From: Streptomyces regalis | Lineage (GTDB): Bacteria; Actinomycetota; Actinomycetes; Streptomycetales; Streptomycetaceae | Assembly: GCF_001509475.1 (NCBI RefSeq) | Contig: NZ_LLZG01000388.1 | Location: 1 to 64,000, forward strand | Direction of reading: 5' to 3' | DNA length: 64,000 bases | Shown: piece after piece, positions 57,514 to 64,000 of the stretch | Numbering within the stretch: the stretch's first letter is position 1 | Layout of the letters: each line of letters starts with the position of its first letter | The notes under the pieces: model-generated | Told to the model about the DNA's origin: nothing | Databases searched by the model: none | What the model saw: the letters and a program-made list of their open reading frames with translations, nothing else | Program-made: the position numbers and the translations under genes

Positions 57514-58646
57514 CCACCAATCCGACCGCCGCCGGCTCTGGCCGGGCCGCCCCCGGGACGGTGCCTGACAGCCCGGACCGCGGTGAGAACGCGCTGGACC
57601 ACGCGGAAGTTCGTGATCGGGTTACTGCCCTGCTCGCGGAATTCCTCGACGAACAGACCAGCCAGCTTCCGTATCCGGGGATGGCGCACGCACTGGACTG
57701 TCTGCGCACCTTCGTCCTGGACGGGGGAAAACGGGTGAGGTCGCTCTTTTGCTACTGGGGTTGGCGCGGTGCAGGAGGTGATGGTCCTGTTGAATCCGTC
57801 CTTTTTGCCGCGGCGTCGCTGGAGCTGTCGCACGCGTTCTGGCTGCTGCAGGACGACATCATGGACCACTCCGCCACCCGGCGCGGCCGCCCTGCCATGC
57901 ACTACCAGCTCGCAGCCCACCACCAGCGCCAGGGCTGGCACGGCTCGGCCCGGGACTTCGGCATCTCCACCGCAGTCTTGCTCAGCGACCTGTGCGCGGG
58001 GTGGGCGGGCATGCTGCTGGACCGCGCCGGTGACAGCCCTGCCCGTGTGCGCGCCCTGAAGACGGTCCACGACCGGATGCAGACCGACGCCGCGTACGGG
58101 CAGAGCCTGGAACTCCTCCTGCAATCCGAGCGCGCCTACGACAGGCAGCACTGCCTGGACGTCGTCCGCTACAAGGCCGGCCTGTACGGGGTCATGCCCG
58201 CCCTGCGCATGGGCGCCCATCTCGCCGACGCCGGACCTGAACTCTTGGCCGCTCTCACCGAGTTCGGCGTGGCCGTCGGTGACGGATACCAGCTCCGCGA
58301 CGACCTTCTCGGAACCTTCGGTGAACCGGCCATCACCGGCAAACCCGATATCGACGACCTCAAGGAAGGCAAGCCCACCGTCCTGGTAGCCGAAGCCCTC
58401 AACCGCGCCGACCCACGCCAGGCCGGGCGGATCCTCCACCTCTACGGCAATGCCCAGCTCACCGACGGCGACGTCGAAGAACTGCGGACACTACTCCGCG
58501 CCACGGGGGCCGTTGCCGGGGTGGAAGCTGCCATCGGTGAACGCGCCGAGGCCGCGGCCAAGGCCCTGTCCCAAGCCCGCCTCCCCGAAGAGACAGCACA
58601 GGCATTGGAAGAGCTCGTCCGCCTCGCCCTACGACGCGACAGATGA
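57510..58646 (+). CDS. Polyprenyl diphosphate synthase (trans-type) (378 aa)
   Basis: ATG 57510 overlaps the idi stop. The first aspartate-rich motif is DDIMD within FWLLQDDIMDHSATRRGRPA; the second is DDLLG within GDGYQLRDDLLGTFGEPAIT; KPTVLVAEA gives the conserved Lys. Aromatic residues at positions -5 and -4 of the first motif (F, W) predict a short product such as C10-C15 rather than C20 or longer by the usual chain-length rule, though the family is often called GGPPS. It provides the allylic diphosphate for the fusion protein downstream. Confidence 0.9.
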   Translation: MTTNPTAAGSGRAAPGTVPDSPDRGENALDHAEVRDRVTALLAEFLDEQTSQLPYPGMAHALDCLRTFVLDGGKRVRSLFCYWGWRGAGGDGPVESVLFAAASLELSHAFWLLQDDIMDHSATRRGRPAMHYQLAAHHQRQGWHGSARDFGISTAVLLSDLCAGWAGMLLDRAGDSPARVRALKTVHDRMQTDAAYGQSLELLLQSERAYDRQHCLDVVRYKAGLYGVMPALRMGAHLADAGPELLAALTEFGVAVGDGYQLRDDLLGTFGEPAITGKPDIDDLKEGKPTVLVAEALNRADPRQAGRILHLYGNAQLTDGDVEELRTLLRATGAVAGVEAAIGERAEAAAKALSQARLPEETAQALEELVRLALRRDR

Positions 58647-58704
58647 CTGTGTCGGATCACCCGCAAGTTTACCGAGTTGGGCGCGTCTTCAGAAGGAAGA
58701 AACC

Positions 58705-60387
58705 ATGCCAGCCGACGTTGAGTTTGACCTCCCGTTCCCGCGCAAGCGTCCTCCAGATTCTGCCGCAGCCGAGGCGCACATCGTCCAGTGGCTCAACAGC
58801 CACGGCCTGTTACGCAGTCCCGCGGAGACTCAGTACTTCACTGCCATGCGGATCGGCACGGGTGCTGCCTTCGTCTTCCCCAACAGCTTGGGTACCGATC
58901 TGGATCTCGCGTCCGACCTTCTCGCGTTCCACGGCATCGTCAACGACCAAGTCCACAGCGCCTCCGAGCAGCGTGCCGCACACGCCGCTGCGATCTGCAA
59001 CGACCTGCTCGCACTTCTCCAGCACGACAGCCCTGCTGAGCCTGCCACGCCGTACGGGGCGGCCTGGTGCGACCTATGGCTCCGCCTGGCCGACGGAATG
59101 CCGACGGAGTGGCAGGACAGAGCCCGCCACCATCATTCTCAGCTCTTCAGCGCCTACCTTGCTCCCCGCATCATCCTCACCCAGGCGCAGTACCTCGACC
59201 GGAGATTCATCACCTCTGGACTTGCCGTGTGGCTAGATGTCGCCGAACGCACCAGTCACTTCGAACTTCCCGAGCCAGTCCGGGCCTCGGCGCTGATCCG
59301 TGACCTGTGCGATGAAGCCGTCAAACTCCTGATTCTTCCCCACGATGTGTTCTCCGTTGAACGGGAAGAAGCCCGCGGGGAGGTGGACAACATGGTGCTG
59401 GTCATGGAGCACGCCACCGGCAAGCCCCGCGCTCAGGTGATCACCGAGATCCAGGCCATGGTCCGCGACGCCGGCAAACGCTTCCTCCTGCTGGAAAGTC
59501 GCATCCCTGAGCTTGGCACCACCCTCGCGCTCGGTCCCTCGGACCTGGCAGCCATGGACTCATACGTTAAGGCCATGCGGGACTGTGTCCGCGGGCTCTA
59601 TGACTGGCAAAAGGGAACAGCCCGCTACGACCTGCAGGCAGCGGGAGACGCCATCGCCTCCGGATACGAAGACGCCCCGCTGCTGCGAACTGCATCCACC
59701 TCGCCGAGTCCAGCGATACGGCGGCCCCGGCACCTCGCCATCATCCCCGACGGCAACCGCCGCTGGGCCCGCAACAACGGCGTCCCGCTGGCCGAGGGAT
59801 TCCGCCGCGGCACGGATAACTTCGCCGCACTCCTCGGCTGGTGCGACGAGGCCAGCATCGAGGTGGTGTCCCTATGGATGTCCTCACCGGACAACCTCGC
59901 CAAACGACCGACTGACGAAGTAGCCGTGGCCCTGCGCTACACGGCGGACGTCGTCCGACAATTGGCACACTCCAGACACTTCCGGCTTCGCCCGATCGGG
60001 AACCTCACCCTCCTCCCGGCCGACTTCGCCGCGCTGTTGCACGATGCAGCCGAGGCAACGGCTGGCGTGCACGGAATGACGGTCAACCTGGCAGCCGCCT
60101 ACAGCGGCACACAAGACCTGATCGACGCCATGCGCGCCTGCCTGCCCGAAGGGGCCGCCGCCCTGACGCACGAGCGGATCGAGGCACACCTGTCCACCCA
60201 TGGCCAGCCCCCCGTCGACCTGCTCATCCGCACCTCCGGAGAACAGCGTCTGTCCGGGTTCATGCCCTGGCAGACCGCCGACACCGAGCTGTATTTCACC
60301 GACACCCCATGGCCCGACTTCACCCGCGAGGACCTCCACCTGGCGCTGAGCGAGTACGGCAAGCGCGAGCAGCGACACGGCGCTTGA
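58705..60387 (+). CDS. Fusion: class I terpene synthase-like domain + cis-prenyltransferase (UppS-like) (560 aa)
   Basis: ATG 58705 with AAGGAAG 6 nt upstream. Residues 1-325 show a terpene-synthase plan: Asp-rich site reduced to N80-D81 (normally DDxxD/E), an NSE-type triad HDVFSVERE (213-221, N to H) and WQKGTARY (301-308). Residues about 341-560 are a complete cis-prenyltransferase: IIPDGNRRWARN (DGNxRW, 349-354), MSSPDNLAKRPTDEV, DLLIRTSGEQRLSGFM, TELYFTDTPWPDF. A 15-residue Ser/Pro linker joins them. The likely scenario is cis-prenyl chain formation or branching coupled to cyclisation of the product in one enzyme. UppS homologues can also make cyclolavandulyl-type diphosphates. The combination is, to my knowledge, unusual. 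Confidence 0.85.
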   Translation: MPADVEFDLPFPRKRPPDSAAAEAHIVQWLNSHGLLRSPAETQYFTAMRIGTGAAFVFPNSLGTDLDLASDLLAFHGIVNDQVHSASEQRAAHAAAICNDLLALLQHDSPAEPATPYGAAWCDLWLRLADGMPTEWQDRARHHHSQLFSAYLAPRIILTQAQYLDRRFITSGLAVWLDVAERTSHFELPEPVRASALIRDLCDEAVKLLILPHDVFSVEREEARGEVDNMVLVMEHATGKPRAQVITEIQAMVRDAGKRFLLLESRIPELGTTLALGPSDLAAMDSYVKAMRDCVRGLYDWQKGTARYDLQAAGDAIASGYEDAPLLRTASTSPSPAIRRPRHLAIIPDGNRRWARNNGVPLAEGFRRGTDNFAALLGWCDEASIEVVSLWMSSPDNLAKRPTDEVAVALRYTADVVRQLAHSRHFRLRPIGNLTLLPADFAALLHDAAEATAGVHGMTVNLAAAYSGTQDLIDAMRACLPEGAAALTHERIEAHLSTHGQPPVDLLIRTSGEQRLSGFMPWQTADTELYFTDTPWPDFTREDLHLALSEYGKREQRHGA

Positions 60388-60495
60388 CGACGGAGGCAGC
60401 GACACCCCGACGGACACCCCAGTGCAACCAACCGCGCTCTCTTTGCCGATCACAGCACCAGACCATTCGTGTGGTGACGCGATCGTTGATCTGGC

Positions 60496-61341
60496 ATGCC
60501 GTTGACTGACGCGCAGTGGGCGCGAATCGAGCCGTTACTGCCCGACCGTACTCCGAAGCGAGGCGGGCAGTGGCGCGACCACCGGGAGGTGATCGATGCG
60601 ATCGTCTGGAAGTTCCAGACGGGTTCACAGTGGGTCCACCTGCCCGAGCGATACGGCTCCTGGAAGGGCGCCTACAACAGATTGCGGAACTGGTCGATCG
60701 ATGGCACGTGGCAACGAGTGTTCACTGCCCTGCTTGCCCAGGCCGACGCTGAAGAAGGTCCCGACTGGATTGTGGCGGTGGACTCCACCATTGTCCGCGC
60801 TCATCAGCACGCTGCAGGAGCCCGCAACAAGGGGCCCCTGACTGGCGAGCCGGACAACCATGCCCTCGGACGCTCCCGCGGTGGACTGACCACCAAGGTG
60901 CATCTGGCCGCCGACAGCCAGTGCAGGCCAATGGCCTTCGTCCTCACGCCGGGACAGTTCGGAGACGCACCCGCCTTCGAGTCAGTTATGGCTGCTCTCC
61001 GGGTACCTCGGCCCACGGGGCGGCCGCGCACCCGCCCTGTGATGGTCCTGGTGGATAAGGCATATTCGTCCCGCGCGATCCGAGGCAGGCTGCGCCGCCG
61101 AGGGATCCGCGCTGTCATCCCGGTGCCGGCAGGCCAGCGTGCGCATCGCCAGCGGCGCGGCAGCCGCGGTGGCAGGCCACCAGCATTCGACCGGGAAGCA
61201 GACAAACAGCGCAACACCGTCGAGCGATGCATCGGCCGCCTGAAGCAATGGCGAGGCATCGCCACCCGCTACGAGAAGACCGCCACGATCTACCTTGCCG
61301 GTCTACACGTCGCAGGCATCTTTCTCTGGTCCGCACGATGA
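60496..61341 (+). CDS. IS5-family transposase, intact (281 aa)
   Basis: ATG 60496 (MPLTDAQWARIEPLLPDRTP). The DDE triad is AVDSTIVRAHQ (first Asp), MVLVDKAYSSR (second Asp) and NTVERCIGRLKQW (Glu), with an N-terminal HTH-like domain. Normal length, no frameshift. It is a close relative of the dead fragment at 52534-52820. Terminal inverted repeats were not unambiguously found. It lies 108 bp after the terpene synthase fusion and may have truncated the downstream part of that cluster. Confidence 0.9.
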   Translation: MPLTDAQWARIEPLLPDRTPKRGGQWRDHREVIDAIVWKFQTGSQWVHLPERYGSWKGAYNRLRNWSIDGTWQRVFTALLAQADAEEGPDWIVAVDSTIVRAHQHAAGARNKGPLTGEPDNHALGRSRGGLTTKVHLAADSQCRPMAFVLTPGQFGDAPAFESVMAALRVPRPTGRPRTRPVMVLVDKAYSSRAIRGRLRRRGIRAVIPVPAGQRAHRQRRGSRGGRPPAFDREADKQRNTVERCIGRLKQWRGIATRYEKTATIYLAGLHVAGIFLWSAR

Positions 61342-61830
61342 TCCAGAAGAAGCGCCCTAGCTAGCCTCTTCCAGGGGCGTGGGAGGCCGGTTGCCAGCTA
61401 GCGGGCGAGCCGCAGCTGGGCATAGATGGCGATCACAGGCCACGTCCACCGGCCGGCAGCTTGCGGGCTACGAAGTCGGCCATCTGCTGGACGCTCTGAA
61501 CACCCTCCTGGTCTCCCTCGGCTTCGCGCTCCTTCTCCTCTCGCTACTCGCCTGTTCCCTCCCGGAGGGCTCGCGCTGCCGGAGGCGGAGTGGTCGGCGC
61601 CCTCACAGCGGAAGCCGCCCTCAATGCCAGCATCTGCCCTCGTAGTCGCGAATCATCCATACCCCAAGCCCGTCGCCGTCTGGGATGTCGTCGGCCCCTC
61701 CCCGCTTGCGTAGCTCGCCTCCGGGCCCACCGCATCGCACGGCGGCTTCGAATCCCCCAACCAGCTTGACTGTTCCCTCCTGTGCCCAATTCCGCCACAG
61801 ACTCCGGCAGCCAGGCATCGCCCAGGACCG

Positions 61831-61989
61831 TTCCTACAGACCATCAACGGCCGGGGGCGGCACCTCGTGGTCGACACCAGGGGCACTCCACCGCTGGTGC
61901 TGGTCACCTCCGCAGACGTGACCGACCGGGATGCCGCCTTTACCGATCACCCTGCGGGTCTCCGGCTCACTCGTTGGGGCGATCTCTAG
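61831..61989 (+). pseudogene. IS5-like transposase fragment
   Basis: The frame FLQTINGRGRHLVVDTRGTP then LVLVTSADVTDRDAAF reproduces the RHLLVDTLG...VTAASVQDRDA motif of another IS5-family branch, before TAG at 61987-61989. Upstream and downstream motifs are missing, so it is a decayed fragment. Confidence 0.6.
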
Positions 61990-62184
61990 ACCGGTCACGT
62001 TCTCATTTGCCGATCCTGGCAAGCCTCTTCGTCGCGTGGCGGTCGACGGGCGAGGGGGGCTCATGCGAAGCGGGATGGTGCTGCGGGACCTTCGAGTTCC
62101 GCCCATGAAACGGGCTGGCAGAGGCTGGTCGTACACGATCGAAGCCGCCCTCGCGTCCGGTCCAACCGCACTACGGACACTGCG
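61990..62184. other. IS-rich intergenic DNA
   Basis: Together with 61342-61830 this segment shows no gene I can support; short open frames carry traces of mobile-element sequence only. The whole area reads as insertion debris between the terpene operon and chromosomal or plasmid genes. Confidence 0.4.
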
Positions 62185-62951
62185 ATGACGCCTGCAACGC
62201 CTTGGTACGAGTCACAAGGTCTCGGGACCCTGCTGACCCTGGTGGCGGGTCTCATTACGGGCTTCTTCAGCGGCTGGGCAACACTGCGGCCGCGAACCCC
62301 AAACGCCTGCTCGCCTACTGGATGGCCAGGGCCACGCCGATCTTGAACGCGTCGGACTCCGTCGGAGATCTCCTGGTGACGCGCGGAGGACAGGCACTGA
62401 GGGATCCACACGTTCTGGACGTCAGGCTCATGAACAGTGGACGCCGCGACGTTGCCAGCAGCCACTTTGACGGTGATCTACCGATCCTGCTCGATGTCGG
62501 GGCTCCGATTGTCGAGATCCTGGGAATCACGTCCCAACCCACCTCGCTTCACGTGCCGGCAGTGGTCATAGATGACACTGCCGTAAAGATCGCCCCTGGT
62601 TTGATCGCCAGAGGTCAAACGATCTCCTTCTCGCTCCTCGTCGACGGCCCCGCCCCTACCCTCTCCTGCCGGGCATCCCTCGTCGATGTCACCGTTCAGG
62701 AAAAGCGGGAGCCAACGCGTCAGCAAAGCCCAGGCGACCAGCTTGCGCTGGTAAAGGGCATCAAGATCACCGTGCTGGCCTTGGCGGTCCTGACATTTCT
62801 GCAGGCCTTGACCGACTTGGCTACGCCGGCCCTCAGCATGGTTGGGCCGGGCGCGATTGCGTTGGCTCTGATCGTCGCGATCACCGTCTGGGAACTTGCA
62901 AGGATGTGGGCGCGCCGGAGAAGGGCTCGTCGCTCGACACGACAGGACTGA
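62185..62951 (+). pseudogene. Membrane protein with apparent frameshift
   Basis: ATG 62185 gives MTPATPWYESQGLGTLLTLV and a membrane helix, then reads out of frame near 62288. The homologous continuation ANPKRLLAYWMARATPILNA occurs in the next frame and runs to 62951, ending with two membrane segments (ITVLALAVLTFLQALTDLAT, GAIALALIVAITVWELARMW). The two halves fit one protein, so a one-base shift (mutation or sequencing error) is likely. Confidence 0.65.
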
Positions 62952-62958
62952 ATCCTCA

Positions 62959-63306
62959 TCAGTCGCCCTGGGACCAGATGTTCCAAGCGGACGCCAGGTG
63001 AGGATGCACAGTGAACCGCGGGTCGGTGCCGATCCCGTCGCGGACCGCGTCAGGGGCGGCGATGAGATGGAAGTGCGCGTCGGGGACGGCGGCGAACAGG
63101 AACCCGACGTGCTCCCTGGTTACCGCGTCGGTGCACCGTGACTCTCGGAGGTCGAGGTAGAACTCGCGGGTTCCGGTCGCAGCCTGATGATGCAGGCGTT
63201 GCTGAATGTGGTGCTGCGTGGCGGGGCTGAGGGTCCCGCTGACCGCGATCCACACGCGCGACCCGGCCTCAGTCAGCACCCGCATCCGCACGATCATGGT
63301 CGCCAT
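62959..63306 (-). CDS. STAS-domain-like protein (115 aa)
   Basis: ATG 63306 with GGGAGGAGC upstream. MATMIVRMRVLTEAGSRVWI, AVSGTLSPATQHHIQQRLHH and REFYLDLRESRCTDAVTREH follow the STAS fold of anti-sigma factor antagonists (beta-alpha with a conserved D-L-R/S phosphorylation loop). It may be an antagonist for RsbW-like kinases such as the one at 32238, but the phosphoacceptor Ser is not obvious in RESRCTD. Confidence 0.65.
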   Translation of the reverse strand: MATMIVRMRVLTEAGSRVWIAVSGTLSPATQHHIQQRLHHQAATGTREFYLDLRESRCTDAVTREHVGFLFAAVPDAHFHLIAAPDAVRDGIGTDPRFTVHPHLASAWNIWSQGD

Positions 63307-63437
63307 CTGCTCCTCCCCGTCTTCCCCGACCAGCCGGTGAGGCCGTCTGTGCCAGCCGTCATCGGCACCGTTCCCGCGTGACCGGCACCCTGGTACGGAA
63401 CCGCGGGGGAGCCCTTGCCCAAGGGCCGAGCCGTACG

Positions 63438-63965
63438 TCACCCGGCGGGTTCGATACGGAGGACGGCGGCGGTGTCGCGGATCTGGACGACCTGAAGCCT
63501 CATGGCGTCGTTGATGGTCGCGGCGGGTCCCTCGCCGCAGCTGAGCCGGACGCCGCCTCCGCCCTCCGACGACACGCCGCCGCCACCGGAACAGCCCGAA
63601 ACGCTGAAGCCCGACCCCGTCAGCTGCGCGACCATCTCGACCCTGCTGCCGGTGATCGCCGTCACCTCGATCGGCCCGAGGCCGTACGTTTCCGGCACTG
63701 TCACGACGTCCCCCACGGCGACCTTGATCTCGCACGTCCCGTCGGCGCACGGCCCGGTCGGCGAGGGCGACTTCGGGGCGGTCTCCGTGGGAGGCGGTGT
63801 GGGGTTGGACGCCGGTGCCCCGGAGCGGGATCCGTTGAGCTGGCCCTCGGCGGGGGACCCGCCCGAAGGATCCGAGGAACACGACGTGAGAGCGGCGAAC
63901 ACGACAGCGACAACAGCGGCGACGACGGCGGTGGATGACGTTCTGCTACGCATCATGGTCGCCAT
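63438..63965 (-). CDS. Secreted lipoprotein (175 aa)
   Basis: ATG 63965 (or 63953). Signal peptide with hydrophobic core STAVVAAVVAVVFAALTSC and lipobox A-L-T-S-C at Cys29. A Pro/Ser/Thr-rich linker (about 40-75) precedes a small domain with CADGTCEIKVAVGDVVTVPE and Gly-rich loops. Typical streptomycete surface lipoprotein; ligand unknown. Confidence 0.75.
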   Translation of the reverse strand: MATMMRSRTSSTAVVAAVVAVVFAALTSCSSDPSGGSPAEGQLNGSRSGAPASNPTPPPTETAPKSPSPTGPCADGTCEIKVAVGDVVTVPETYGLGPIEVTAITGSRVEMVAQLTGSGFSVSGCSGGGGVSSEGGGGVRLSCGEGPAATINDAMRLQVVQIRDTAAVLRIEPAG

Positions 63966-64000
63966 GGAACTCCGCCACGACCGGGACCCCTCCCCGCCGC

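Overview
The window comes from a high-GC actinomycete, most likely Streptomyces. The evidence is near-universal G/C third codon positions, abundant GTG starts with GGAGG-type ribosome sites, a WhiB-like protein, a RsbW-type ATPase, a fully reducing type I PKS, an IPP isomerase/prenyl synthase/terpene synthase operon and many degenerate IS5-family fragments. Nothing here names the species.

Layout. (1) 1-262: the end of an IS5-type transposase and a tRNA-Arg(CCU) gene with its terminator, a plausible chromosomal edge. (2) 570-21251, all minus strand: an early/replication module of a temperate siphophage or phage-plasmid, about 29 mostly small genes in tightly coupled operons with many 4-bp ATGA/GTGA overlaps. 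Recognisable products are a ParB-like protein, a motif IV-less N6-methylase homologue, a DUF3560 protein, a WhiB-like protein, a winged-helix replication-type protein, a Cas4-like PD-(D/E)XK nuclease with iron-sulfur cysteines, a Sak4-like RecA-fold ATPase and a YgjP-like metallopeptidase. Seven copies of one promoter cassette (-35 TTGMCN, usually 16 bp, -10 TAGAAT) drive these operons, often followed by a leader hairpin. (3) 21552-30733, minus strand: a compact biosynthetic operon of one MAS-like KS-AT-DH-ER-KR-ACP synthase, an FAD monooxygenase, a SnoaL-like protein and a beta-hydroxyacid dehydrogenase, lying between the early and late phage modules. (4) 31123-32804: host-like cargo (transposase remnant, GNAT acetyltransferase, RsbW-like ATPase).

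(5) 33282-54861, minus strand: a siphophage late module read from high to low coordinates. It runs from head-tail joining proteins through tail terminator, major tail protein, frameshifted tail-assembly chaperones, tape measure, distal tail protein, baseplate/tail fibre proteins and a CBM-GH6 cellulase-like tail protein to amidase/LysM endolysin, holin and an ECF sigma factor with membrane partners. No terminase, portal, protease or major capsid gene is present. The tail operon is also interrupted at 50.7-53.0 kb by a plus-strand membrane protein gene and a dead IS5 fragment. The locus is therefore a headless prophage remnant or a tail-like particle locus. (6) 55025-64000: small hypothetical genes, then a terpenoid operon idi - polyprenyl synthase - a protein fusing a class I terpene-synthase fold to a cis-prenyltransferase (UppS) fold, an intact IS5-family element, IS debris, a frameshifted membrane protein, a STAS-domain protein and a lipoprotein.

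Taken together, the window is a phage-derived island carrying one polyketide operon inside it and one terpene operon at its edge. The strongest candidates for something undescribed are the terpene synthase-cis-prenyltransferase fusion, the GH6 cellulase used as a tail protein in a headless tail locus, and the multi-copy promoter cassette that unifies the early module.
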